From Coriobacteriaceae bacterium (lineage in GTDB: Bacteria > Actinomycetota > Coriobacteriia > Coriobacteriales > Eggerthellaceae): a stretch of 13,082 bases of DNA. Shown here one piece after another: positions 1-7,302 of this stretch. The DNA lies in the NCBI GenBank assembly GCA_004555335.1, contig SFII01000027.1, forward strand, positions 1 through 13,082, given 5' to 3'. The stretch's first letter is position 1. Each line of letters begins with the position of its first letter. Under the pieces are notes generated by a model. That model was given only the letters and a program-made list of their open reading frames with translations. It did no database searches and had not been told where the DNA came from. The position numbers and the translations under genes are program-made.

Positions 1-741
1 TTTGACCGCTGCCCGGCGGGCATATCCCGCCCCCTCTGGGCGCTGGGGCTGGCGGCGGCCTTTCTCCTGGCCCTCCTGGCTCAGATCACCCTCCACGAGG
101 GCGGGCACCTGGTTTGCGGACTGCTCTCCGGCTACCGCTTCTGCTCCTTCCGGGTGGGGAGCCTCATGTGGATGAAGGTGGACGGCCATCTGCGCCTCCG
201 CCGTCTCCGCCTCGCCGGCACCGATGGCCAGTGCCTGATGTCTCCGCCGGACATGGTGGACGGGCGTCTGCCCGTGACGCTCTACAACTTCGGCGGCGCC
301 CTGGCGAACCTGCTGACGGCGGTGCTGGCCCTGGCGCTGTACGGCCCTGCCCGGAGAGTGCCGCTGCTGGCGGCATTTCTCCTCTTCCTCGCGGTCATCG
401 GCGGCTTTACGGCGGCTATGAACGGCATCCCCCTGCGGCTGGGGAACATCGACAACGACGGGCGCAACGCCCTCTCCCTGGGACACGACCCGGCGGCCCT
501 CCGGGCCTTCTGGGGGCAGATGCGGGTGGCGGAGGCCCAGACCCGGGGCCTCCGGCTCCGGGAGATGCCGGAGGACTGGTTCTGGATGCCCGGGGACGAG
601 GAGCTGCAGAACCCCATGACGGCGGCCCAGGGCGTCGGTATGGCTTGCGAAGAGCACATAGCCGTCAAGGTGCGCGTCGGGATATTCCCCGCGCGCCCGC
701 TCGAGTTTCTGGGGAAAACCGAAATGGGGAAGGCCGTCTAA
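1..741 (+). CDS. M50-type membrane zinc metalloprotease, 5' end outside the window, possibly altered 3' end
   Basis: Frame 1 is open from the first base to TAA at 739-741, so the start codon lies upstream. The visible 246 residues begin with a hydrophobic segment that runs into HEGGH (residues 36-40), an HExxH zinc site as in M50/site-2-protease families. Further on are a YNFGGALANLLTA stretch (about residues 95-107), which resembles the conserved M50 segment before a membrane helix, and NIDNDGRNAL (about residues 150-159), which supplies the likely third Asp ligand. This predicts an integral-membrane protease that cuts substrates within or near the membrane; the substrate is unknown. The last 35 or so residues, after about nt 636, look unlike the rest and the base usage becomes less extreme, so the C-terminus may be replaced or truncated. 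It converges on the next gene and has no evident link to selenium. Confidence 0.6.
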   Translation, partial: FDRCPAGISRPLWALGLAAAFLLALLAQITLHEGGHLVCGLLSGYRFCSFRVGSLMWMKVDGHLRLRRLRLAGTDGQCLMSPPDMVDGRLPVTLYNFGGALANLLTAVLALALYGPARRVPLLAAFLLFLAVIGGFTAAMNGIPLRLGNIDNDGRNALSLGHDPAALRAFWGQMRVAEAQTRGLRLREMPEDWFWMPGDEELQNPMTAAQGVGMACEEHIAVKVRVGIFPARPLEFLGKTEMGKAV

Positions 742-788
742 GGGGTCTCCTTCCGCCTGGGATCCGCCGCAGCACGAACGCAAGGAAG

Positions 789-815
789 CGGAAGGCGCCG
801 TTTCGGCACCTTCCG
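789..815 (-). terminator. Candidate terminator hairpin between convergent genes
   Basis: An 11-bp inverted repeat with one C-A mismatch and a 5-nt loop lies in the 110-bp gap between the two convergent genes, 37 bp past the stop of the minus-strand gene. No clear T run follows on either strand, so it may be a weak or bidirectional terminator. Confidence 0.35.
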
Positions 816-851
816 CCACCTCGTTTCCCAGAATGTCGGATAAGCCGACCA

Positions 852-2126
852 CTAACCCAGCATCTCCACGAATGCGCCGATACGGGTGCGCAGCTGCTCT
901 GCGTCGTTATCGGTGTAATCGGTTTCGATGTGCAGGACGGGATAGCCCGCCTCTTCCAGGATGCGCTCGGTTTCCCTTGCCTCGACGTCGTAGATGGTGC
1001 AGAACTTCAGGTTCGCGTTGATGATGCCGTCGACCTGGTATTCCTTCGCAAGGCGCAGGATGTCGTCGCGGTGCGCCGTGTTGGGGGTGAAGCAGGCGCA
1101 GTTGTTGCCCATATAGCGGTTGGACAGCGCCTCGAACTGGCCTTCCAGGGTGGTCTGGGTCTCGTCGACCAGGTTCTCGAAGTAACGGGTGCCGGTGCAC
1201 ATCTCCTCGCAGACCACTGCGGCGCCGCTGGTCTCGATGATGTGGTGCAGCTTCCAGTTGGGGATGGCCAGCGGGGTGCCGGTGATCATCAGGCGCTTGG
1301 TGCCCGCGGGGAACACGCTCACGCCGTCGGCGACGCGCTGCTCCAGCTCATCGGCCAGGTTGTTGCACATCTGAGCGCAGCGCTCGGGATCGTCGAAGAA
1401 GGCGATCTGGGTCATCAGCAGGGCGTCTACGCCGCTGATGGGGATAACGTCGGGGTTCTTGCGGGCATCGTACACGCGTGCGAGGGCGCGGCGTTTGTCG
1501 TTGACGATCTTGATCGCGCGGTTCAGGTTGTCCACGGTCAGCTCGACGCCGGTTACTTCTTCCACGACCTTGGCGAACTCGGCGATCTCCTGCTCCCAGG
1601 CCTTGTAGTCCTTGGGGCGCTTCATCTGGGGGATGTCCATGATGTGCATGGGAACGTCCTGGCCCAGGATCTCATAGGCCTTCTTCTTGCCGTCGCAGGT
1701 GTTCTCGCCCACATACATATCAGCGATGCGGAAGTAGGGGCAGGTGCGGCCCAGGCGGGCGCCGACGGACGCCTTGATCAGCGGGCACAGGTTGGCGGGC
1801 AGGACCTTTTCGCCATCGGGAACCCAGAACTGGGAGCCGCCGCACAGTCCGGTCACGATGCCGTTGCAGGCGATGACGATCTCGTCGGGAACATACACGC
1901 AGAAGGTGCCGAAGACCTTGCGTCCCTCCGCCTGGGCCGCGACCAGCTCATGGGCGCGGATGCCATGGATATCGGCGGTCACCGCATCCCAGAACGCCAT
2001 GCCCTCGGGCCTGTTTTCCTGGGACAGGAACACGTCGCCGAATGCCTGGGGCAGCACGCTGCAGAGCATGTCATGGGTTTCCAGGTCCATTCCCAAGGAT
2101 TCCCAGAGTTCGATATTGTCAGCCAT
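852..2126 (-). CDS. Double-cubane-cluster anaerobic reductase (2-hydroxyacyl-CoA dehydratase/HgdB-like family)
   Basis: The product is 424 residues, the usual size for this family. I chose the ATG at 2124-2126 because an AGGAG Shine-Dalgarno sits just upstream; the reading frame extends further but without an RBS. Family marks seen: a cysteine-rich N-terminal half (C76, C87, C95, C114, C129, C144 in ENTCDGKKKAYE), and in the second half CEEMCTGTRYFENL (C306, C310), C343/C345 and C376. This pattern fits the double-cubane-cluster proteins, which hold a low-potential Fe-S cluster on cysteines and need an ATP-dependent activase to load electrons. True 2-hydroxyacyl-CoA dehydratases have two such subunits; here there is one and no activase in the window, so the substrate is unknown. 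It lies downstream of a glycosyltransferase on the same strand, beside the selenocysteine genes. A role in selenium or sulfur reduction is my inference only. Confidence 0.85.
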   Translation of the reverse strand: MADNIELWESLGMDLETHDMLCSVLPQAFGDVFLSQENRPEGMAFWDAVTADIHGIRAHELVAAQAEGRKVFGTFCVYVPDEIVIACNGIVTGLCGGSQFWVPDGEKVLPANLCPLIKASVGARLGRTCPYFRIADMYVGENTCDGKKKAYEILGQDVPMHIMDIPQMKRPKDYKAWEQEIAEFAKVVEEVTGVELTVDNLNRAIKIVNDKRRALARVYDARKNPDVIPISGVDALLMTQIAFFDDPERCAQMCNNLADELEQRVADGVSVFPAGTKRLMITGTPLAIPNWKLHHIIETSGAAVVCEEMCTGTRYFENLVDETQTTLEGQFEALSNRYMGNNCACFTPNTAHRDDILRLAKEYQVDGIINANLKFCTIYDVEARETERILEEAGYPVLHIETDYTDNDAEQLRTRIGAFVEMLG

Positions 2127-2310
2127 CCCATCTCCTTCCCTCGCCCCAAAACGGGGCGGATCCTGACGGCATGCGCGATCGGGCGCGATCGGGATATGCC
2201 CCTGCACCCGGGGGAAGCGCTGCCGGAATCAATGCGGCCGGCACCTTGCCGGTCCGCACAACGCACAAGCCGGCTGCTTGGGGATGAGCGCACCCGGCTC
2301 TTTGGGTCGG
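2127..2310 (-). promoter_or_regulatory. Long structured leader of the double-cubane protein gene
   Basis: No gene is visible in the 319 bp between the two minus-strand genes. The part next to the start holds a GCCCC/GGGGC hairpin with a TTTT-containing loop (about 2141-2157) just upstream of the ribosome binding site, and a 10-bp tandem duplication with unit GCGCGATCGG (2173-2192). The sequence is rich in short inverted repeats, but I recognise no known riboswitch. Confidence 0.3.
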
Positions 2311-2339
2311 ACTTTACCAGCGCGAAAAATGCGCTTCAA
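2311..2339 (-). promoter_or_regulatory. Candidate promoter for the double-cubane protein gene
   Basis: On the minus strand TTGAAG (2334-2339) and TAAAGT (2311-2316) are spaced 17 nt. Each matches the sigma-70 consensus at 4 of 6 bases. If used, the leader would be about 175 nt. Confidence 0.3.
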
Positions 2340-2405
2340 TCGCCCTCGTTCAGAAAGGAGAAAAGCGGCTCTTTTCAATTACCGTGATAAATAATTCGCT
2401 TTAAA

Positions 2406-2424
2406 CTATTCGTTTTCCGAATAG
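2406..2424 (-). terminator. AT-rich hairpin after the glycosyltransferase: weak terminator or operator
   Basis: CTATTCG / CGAATAG form a perfect 7-bp inverted repeat around a TTTTC loop, 21 bp past the glycosyltransferase stop codon. On the minus strand it is followed by TTTAAAG, which could make it a weak terminator. The core ATTCGTTTTCCG also occurs upstream of selD, so an operator role is possible. Confidence 0.35.
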
Positions 2425-2445
2425 CGATTCACATTCCCTCCACAC

Positions 2446-3636
2446 TTATCCGGATTCGGCGGCAAGCATCCTGCGGCAGACGGAGCGCCATGAAAGATGC
2501 TCGACGGAATACTCGGGAAGCTCCATCCGGAAGGCGCGCTCGATCGCGCGGGCGAGCTCGCGTTCGAAGCGCGGGAAGTCGCCCTCGTTCGGCAGGCCGG
2601 TCGCGGCATCCACGGGGGCATCCACGAAGACGACCGGGGCCCCGGGTGCGCTGCGCGCCAGCCAATCGCGCAGGCCGGGCAGGTCGGTCAATACAACCTT
2701 GCACCCGCATGCAAGCGCCTCGAGCACCACAAGGGGCAATCCCTCGGAAAACGACGGGAGCACGAATACCTCCGCCTCCCGGTAGACGCGGATCAGATCT
2801 TCTTGGGACACCACGCCCAGGTATTCGCATTTCCGCTTGCACGACCCGATGACGTCCAAGATCCAATCGCGTTCGGCCTCATCGCTGTAGCCCCCCACCA
2901 ATCGGGCCTGCACATCGGCATATTCGTCGGGCAGAAGCTCGATCGCACGCGCAAGGTTGGGGACGCCCTTCGCCTTCCAGAGCTTGCCCACGTAGGCGAT
3001 GGAGTGGGGCTTCTTGCGGGCCATGTCGCCCCGCGTGAAGAAGCGGTCGTTGTAACCCGTTCCGATGATGTCGATCCCGTCCCTGGGGATCCCGTACACC
3101 TGCGCGATCGTATCGGCCTGCGCGCCGGTCAGGGCGAGCACGCGATCGAGCCGCGCGATCCCCCGGGCGATCGCCTCGCGCTCGAGCGGGATACGCTGGA
3201 ACTGGCGGATATCGGTGTTATGGGAGATGCCCACGATCGGGCAGGGCCAGTCGCGCATCGCCAGATGCGCGGTCAGGAGGTACAGATGGTGGCAGATCAC
3301 CAGATCGGGCTGCATCTGCGCGAGCATCCTGTCGACCGCGTCGTCGAAGGCGCGGTAGAAGGCCTGCACCATGTCCGCATCCATATCGCGGTAGCGCGTC
3401 GCCTTGTAGGGCATCTGGTCGGACATGCCGCACACCGGAAAAGGCAGGCCCTCGGTTTCGAAGACCACGGGGAAGAAGCCCACGCCATCCGGGAACCGGT
3501 ATTCCTCGCCGGGCGCGATGCCCGCGACCAGCGCCTGCTCGGCGCCTTCCTCCGCAAACGCCCTGATGGTCTCTGAAAGGTAGATGCCGCTCCCTGTCGA
3601 GCTGGGCTTCTGCGCAAGGATATGTGCTATCTTCAT
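2446..3636 (-). CDS. Family 4 glycosyltransferase (GT-B fold)
   Basis: The product is 396 residues. The ATG at 3634-3636 is preceded by GGAGG at a 5-nt gap, which favours it over longer in-frame starts. The N-terminal Rossmann-like half begins MKIAHILAQKPSSTGSGIYL, with the glycine-rich loop that binds acceptor or nucleotide-sugar in GT-B enzymes. The C-terminal half carries YVGKLWKAKG (about 215-224) and the E-x7-E motif FSEGLPLVVLEALACG (E298, E306), which contacts the nucleotide sugar in GT4 enzymes. It has no signal peptide or membrane helix and is probably cytosolic. It is divergent from selA across a 101-bp gap and upstream of the double-cubane protein gene. The sugar donor and acceptor cannot be read from sequence. 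SenB, which makes a selenosugar, is also glycosyltransferase-like, so a selenium link is conceivable but unproven. Confidence 0.8.
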   Translation of the reverse strand: MKIAHILAQKPSSTGSGIYLSETIRAFAEEGAEQALVAGIAPGEEYRFPDGVGFFPVVFETEGLPFPVCGMSDQMPYKATRYRDMDADMVQAFYRAFDDAVDRMLAQMQPDLVICHHLYLLTAHLAMRDWPCPIVGISHNTDIRQFQRIPLEREAIARGIARLDRVLALTGAQADTIAQVYGIPRDGIDIIGTGYNDRFFTRGDMARKKPHSIAYVGKLWKAKGVPNLARAIELLPDEYADVQARLVGGYSDEAERDWILDVIGSCKRKCEYLGVVSQEDLIRVYREAEVFVLPSFSEGLPLVVLEALACGCKVVLTDLPGLRDWLARSAPGAPVVFVDAPVDAATGLPNEGDFPRFERELARAIERAFRMELPEYSVEHLSWRSVCRRMLAAESG

Positions 3637-3648
3637 CGAGGCCTCCGA

Positions 3649-3677
3649 TTCCGAAACGATGACTGTGATAGGATAAT
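3649..3677 (+). promoter_or_regulatory. Candidate weak promoter for selA copy 1 in the divergent gap
   Basis: GATAAT (3672-3677, 5 of 6 matches to the -10 consensus) has TTCCGA 17 nt upstream, a poor -35. It lies in the 101-bp gap between the divergent glycosyltransferase and selA. I see no convincing promoter for the minus strand here. Confidence 0.25.
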
Positions 3678-3737
3678 CGGCCGCGTCCGCACGCATGCGC
3701 CGTTTTCATCACCAACCGACACCTGCAGGAGACAGCC

Positions 3738-5180
3738 TTGACAGAAATCGGATATTACCAGCTCTTGAAGCAGCTTCCCCAGATCGACCAGATACTCCGC
3801 CTCCTGGAAGGCGACGACCGCACGGCAGGCGCAACTCGCAGCCTGGTCGTCAAGGAGGCGAGGACGGCAGTCGACGAGGCAAGGAAGGCTATCCTCGCCG
3901 GGAAGCAGCCCGATACCGGCGCCGCCGCGATCGCGGCACGGGCCGCATCGCGCATCGAGCGCGGCATGCGCCCCTCGCTTCGCCGCGTCATCAACGCATC
4001 GGGCGTGATCATCCATACCAACCTGGGCCGCAGCAGCATGGCGAAGGCGGCGAAGGCCGCCGTCGACGACGTCATGGACGGCTACTGCACCCTGGAATAC
4101 GACATCGACGCCATGGCGCGCGGCAGCAGGCATTCGCACTGCGAATCCCTCATCTGCCAGATCACGGGCGCCGAGGCGGCGATCGCGGTCAACAACAACG
4201 CCGCGGCCGTGATGATGGTGCTCTCCGAATTCGCCCGCGGACACGAGGCGGTGGTCTCCCGCGGCGAGCTCATCGAGATCGGCGGGTCCTTCCGCATCCC
4301 CGACATCATGGACCAGTCCGGCGCCACCATGGTGGAAGTGGGCACTACCAACAAGACCCATCCGCACGACTACGAGCGCGCCATTGCCCCCGAAACGGGC
4401 ATGTTCCTGAAGGTCCATCCCTCCAATTACCGCGTCATCGGCTTCACCAAGACCGTCTCGGTCGCCGACCTGCGCAGGATCGCCGATAAGGAGAACGCGC
4501 ACCGCTTGCCCGAGGACGCGATCCTGGTCTACGAGGACCAGGGCTCGGGCTCCTTCGTGAACCTGGACGTCTACGGCGAATACGCCGAACCCACGGTCGC
4601 CGAATCCATCGCGCTCGGCGCCGACCTGGTGTCCTTCAGCGGCGACAAGCTTCTGGGCGGCCCCCAGGCAGGCATCATCGTGGGATCGAAGAAGCTCATC
4701 GACCGCCTGAAAAAGAACCCGCTCGCCCGCGTGCTGCGCCTGGACAAGATGACGCTTGCCGCCTTGGAGGCAACACTCAGGCTCCACTTGGACCCGAAGG
4801 TCGCCATGAGGGAGATCCCCACCGTGCGCATGCTCGCCGAAGACCCCGAAGACACCAGGGCCCGCGCCGAGAAGCTGCGCGACGCCATTTCGCTGCGCAT
4901 CGATGCCGCCTGCGCCGACCTGGCGGTCGTCCCGGAGATCTCCCGCGCAGGAGGCGGGGCGCTCGCCCAGTGCGACATCCCCTCGTATGCCGTCGAGGTG
5001 GCCTTCAATGCAGGCAACGCCCAGGACTGCGAGGAGTACATGATCAAGCAGCTGCCCGTGCCCATCGTCGGCAGGATCAGGCAGGAACGGGTGCTCTTCG
5101 ACGCCCGCACCATCATCGATGACGGAGAGATAACGAGCATTGCCGAAGGCCTTGCCGCATACTTCGGCCAGTTGGATTAA
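3738..5180 (+). CDS. selA: L-seryl-tRNA(Sec) selenium transferase SelA, copy 1
   Basis: SelA is a PLP enzyme that converts Ser-tRNA(Sec) to Sec-tRNA(Sec) using selenophosphate from SelD. The product is 480 residues, near the family norm. The start is TTG at 3738, set by AGGAG 6 nt upstream. The N-terminal helical region (1-80), which binds tRNA-Sec in SelA, is followed by INASGVIIHTNLGRS (85-99), VNNNAAAV (151-158) and SFSGDKLLGGPQAG (299-312), where K304 is the PLP lysine. The C-terminal ISRAGGGAL element (401-409) is present. No key residue is missing, so it should be active. It is probably transcribed with the TSCPD gene 36 bp downstream. A second selA follows; the two are closely related, with a 65-bp stretch identical at every base. 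Confidence 0.96.
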   Translation: MTEIGYYQLLKQLPQIDQILRLLEGDDRTAGATRSLVVKEARTAVDEARKAILAGKQPDTGAAAIAARAASRIERGMRPSLRRVINASGVIIHTNLGRSSMAKAAKAAVDDVMDGYCTLEYDIDAMARGSRHSHCESLICQITGAEAAIAVNNNAAAVMMVLSEFARGHEAVVSRGELIEIGGSFRIPDIMDQSGATMVEVGTTNKTHPHDYERAIAPETGMFLKVHPSNYRVIGFTKTVSVADLRRIADKENAHRLPEDAILVYEDQGSGSFVNLDVYGEYAEPTVAESIALGADLVSFSGDKLLGGPQAGIIVGSKKLIDRLKKNPLARVLRLDKMTLAALEATLRLHLDPKVAMREIPTVRMLAEDPEDTRARAEKLRDAISLRIDAACADLAVVPEISRAGGGALAQCDIPSYAVEVAFNAGNAQDCEEYMIKQLPVPIVGRIRQERVLFDARTIIDDGEITSIAEGLAAYFGQLD

Positions 5181-5216
5181 CATCGGAGGAGCCCGAGAGA
5201 AGGAGGAAGCGAGCCC

Positions 5217-5486
5217 ATGACCGCACATCGCTACAACACCCAGCGCACCTGCGCCCGACAGATCCGCTTCGAACTGGAAGACGGCAAGCTCCACAACGTC
5301 CAATTCCTGGGAGGCGGCTGCTCCAGCAACCTGGGCGCCATCTGCACCCTGCTCGAAGGTGCAGACGCCGAAGACACCGCCCGCACCTTCAGGGGAAACA
5401 CCTGCGGGAAACGCGGCACCTCCTGCGTCGACCAGCTTTCCCGGGCAATCGCCGCGGCACTGGAAAAAGAATCCGACCCCGAATAA
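5217..5486 (+). CDS. Small five-cysteine TSCPD-domain protein (TIGR03905-like)
   Basis: The product is 89 residues. AGGAGG at 5201-5206 lies 10 nt before the ATG. It has cysteines at 12, 35, 43, 63 and 70, including FLGGGCSSNLG (30-40) and NTCGKRGTSCVDQL (61-74). The TSC-V-D-Q element corresponds to the TSCPD motif that also ends B12-dependent ribonucleotide reductases. Stand-alone four-cysteine proteins of this size form a family of unknown function and may bind a metal. There is no signal peptide or membrane segment. It sits 36 bp after selA copy 1 and before selA copy 2, so it is very likely expressed with selenocysteine synthesis genes. A role as a selenium or sulfur carrier is a guess from context. 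Confidence 0.8.
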   Translation: MTAHRYNTQRTCARQIRFELEDGKLHNVQFLGGGCSSNLGAICTLLEGADAEDTARTFRGNTCGKRGTSCVDQLSRAIAAALEKESDPE

Positions 5487-5496
5487 TTCAACCCCC

Positions 5497-5566
5497 GCGC
5501 CCGCCTCTGTGGGCGCCGGTTCGCCTTATAATCGAACGAGGCATGCAGATCCCGCCCGCAGGCGGG
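5497..5566 (+). promoter_or_regulatory. Hairpins and perfect -10 box between the TSCPD gene and selA copy 2
   Basis: A GCGCCC/GGGCGC hairpin (5497-5516) could end the upstream transcript, though its T run is poor. A perfect TATAAT follows at 5527-5532 with no good -35. A second hairpin, CCCGCC/GGCGGG (5551-5566), would lie in the new leader ahead of selA copy 2. The second selA may thus have its own promoter and possibly an attenuating leader. Confidence 0.4.
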
Positions 5567-5626
5567 CTTTGATATGAGAACCCATCGGACCCACGGGACC
5601 GATCCGAAGCCGAAAGGACCCCGACC

Positions 5627-7060
5627 ATGGACAAGGCAGCACTTGCCCCCTTGCTGAAGCGCATCCCCCAAGTCCAGGAAGTGCTGAAGTGCGAATGCAT
5701 CAGCTCCTTGGAGGAAAGCCTTCCCCATTCCCTGCTCTCCGACTGCGTACGCTCCGAAATCACCGCGTTGCGCACTTCCATCCTGGCAGGGGAAAACCCC
5801 GAATTCAACATCGAGTCCGTCGCCCAGGGCGCACGCTCCCGCACCCTGGCCTTCATGGCACCCTCCCTGCGCCGCATCATCAACGCCACCGGCGTGGTCA
5901 TCCACACCAACATGGGCCGCAGCGTCATGTGCCCCCAGGCCATCGAAGCGGTCGAAGACGTGATCAAGGGCTATTCCACCTGCGAATACGACACCAACAA
6001 GATGCAGCGCGGCAGCCGCCACAACCACTACGAGAGGCTGATCTGCGCCATCACCGGCGCCGAGGCGGCGATTGCGGTCAACAACAACGCCGCGGCCGTG
6101 GTGCTGGTGCTCTCCGAGTTCGCAGCAGGCCATGAGGCGATCGTGTCCCGCGGCGAGCTCATCGAGCTGGGCGGGTCCTTCCGCATCCCCGACATCATGG
6201 ACCAGTCCGGCGCCACCATGGTGGAAGTGGGCACCACCAACAAGACCCACCCGCACGACTACGAACGCGCCATCACCGAGAACACCTCGATGATGCTCAA
6301 GATCCACAAGTCCAACTACCAGGTGATCGGCTTCACCAAGAACGTCAGCCTGACCGAGCTGCGCGATATCTCCAATGCGCATGAGAAGGAAACCGGCCAC
6401 AAGGTGCTGGTCTTCGAAGACCAGGGCTCCGGCTCCTTCGTCGACCTGGAACGTTACGGCGCCCGCAAGGAACCCACCGTCGCCCAATCCCTGGCAGAAG
6501 GTGCCGACCTGGTGTCCTTCAGCGGCGACAAGATGCTCGGCGGCCCCCAGTGCGGCATCGTCGTAGGCCGTAAGGAACTGATCGACCGCCTGAAGAAGAA
6601 CCCCCTGGCACGCGTCGTCCGCCTGGACAAGATGACCCTGGCCGCCCTGGAAGGCACCCTGCGCTGCTACCTGCAGGGCGAAGAGGCCATCAACTCCATC
6701 CCCACCGTGCGCATGCTGTCCGAAGACGCCGGTACCGTCCGCGTACGCGCCGACAAGCTGAAGGCCATGATCGAAGAGCGCATCGAGCCCGGCAAAGCCG
6801 ACATCGAGGTCATCCCCGAGATCTCCCGTGCAGGCGGCGGATCTTTGCCCATGTACGACATCGATACCTTCGCCGTTGCCATCAAGCCCGTTGCGGGCAG
6901 CACCCAGGAATGCGACAAGTTCCTGGTCCAGCAGTGCCCCGTGCCCATCGTCGCACGCATCGCTCATGACGCCGTCATCGTCGACCCCCGCACCCTGCTC
7001 GACGAAGAGGAGATGGAGGCGGTAGCCGAGGGCCTGAAAAACTACTTCGCCACCGTCTAG
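5627..7060 (+). CDS. selA: L-seryl-tRNA(Sec) selenium transferase SelA, copy 2
   Basis: The product is 477 residues. The ATG at 5627 follows AAAGGA at an 8-nt gap. It aligns without gaps to copy 1 over about the first 250 residues. It keeps INATGVVIHTNMGRS (85-99), VNNNAAAV (151-158), the PLP lysine K302 in SFSGDKMLGGPQCG and ISRAGGGSL near the end. The N-terminal 80 residues and the C-terminal third differ more from copy 1 than the middle does, and this copy has more cysteines (22, 24, 40, 102, 119, 309). Nothing marks it as inactive. It could have different tRNA or SelD partner specificity, serve as a dosage copy, or form mixed oligomers with copy 1. SelA is a ring-shaped decamer in bacteria, so mixing is physically plausible. 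Confidence 0.95.
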   Translation: MDKAALAPLLKRIPQVQEVLKCECISSLEESLPHSLLSDCVRSEITALRTSILAGENPEFNIESVAQGARSRTLAFMAPSLRRIINATGVVIHTNMGRSVMCPQAIEAVEDVIKGYSTCEYDTNKMQRGSRHNHYERLICAITGAEAAIAVNNNAAAVVLVLSEFAAGHEAIVSRGELIELGGSFRIPDIMDQSGATMVEVGTTNKTHPHDYERAITENTSMMLKIHKSNYQVIGFTKNVSLTELRDISNAHEKETGHKVLVFEDQGSGSFVDLERYGARKEPTVAQSLAEGADLVSFSGDKMLGGPQCGIVVGRKELIDRLKKNPLARVVRLDKMTLAALEGTLRCYLQGEEAINSIPTVRMLSEDAGTVRVRADKLKAMIEERIEPGKADIEVIPEISRAGGGSLPMYDIDTFAVAIKPVAGSTQECDKFLVQQCPVPIVARIAHDAVIVDPRTLLDEEEMEAVAEGLKNYFATV

Positions 7061-7082
7061 GCAAACCAAGACAAGCAACCCC

Positions 7083-7119
7083 AAGAAGCCGGCTGCGCAT
7101 GCAGCCGGCTTCTTTCATT
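7083..7119 (+). terminator. Intrinsic terminator after selA copy 2
   Basis: A perfect 14-bp inverted repeat (7083-7096 with 7101-7114) has a GCAT loop and is followed by TCATTT, 22 bp past the selA stop. It separates the selA unit from the selD unit. Confidence 0.85.
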
Positions 7120-7150
7120 TCCCAGGCAAAAGAAGTCCCAGCCGGCATCG

Positions 7151-7252
7151 ATTCGATTTTCCAATACTGATTCGTTTTCCGTATTTTCACCTATCGATTT
7201 TCGGTCGAGAGCCGCCCAGCGCCGCCCGTTTTTGAGTATGCTAACGCTTAGC
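7151..7252 (+). promoter_or_regulatory. Repeated ATTCG-TTTTCC elements and inverted repeat upstream of selD
   Basis: The 183 bp between the terminator and selD hold three similar AT-rich elements: ATTCGATTTTCC (7151), ATTCGTTTTCCG (7170) and ATCGATTTTCGG (7193). The second is identical over 12 bases to the loop region of the inverted repeat at 2406-2424. Further down is a perfect 5-3-5 inverted repeat GCTAACGCTTAGC (7240-7252). These look like protein-binding sites; I found no clear sigma-70 promoter. Confidence 0.35.
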
Positions 7253-7302
7253 AATCAATGCAGTTTTCACTGAACCACCAGAACTATCAAAAAGGAGCGC
7301 GC

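Noticed and set aside
114..2387. A 757-codon plus-strand open frame across the metalloprotease and double-cubane genes
   Set aside because: It is out of frame with the metalloprotease and antisense to the double-cubane protein, with low-complexity Gly/Ala/Arg content typical of shadows in GC-rich DNA.
7151..7206. Possible CRISPR-like array
   Set aside because: The three short elements are imperfect, with irregular spacing and no true spacers; regulatory sites are a better explanation.
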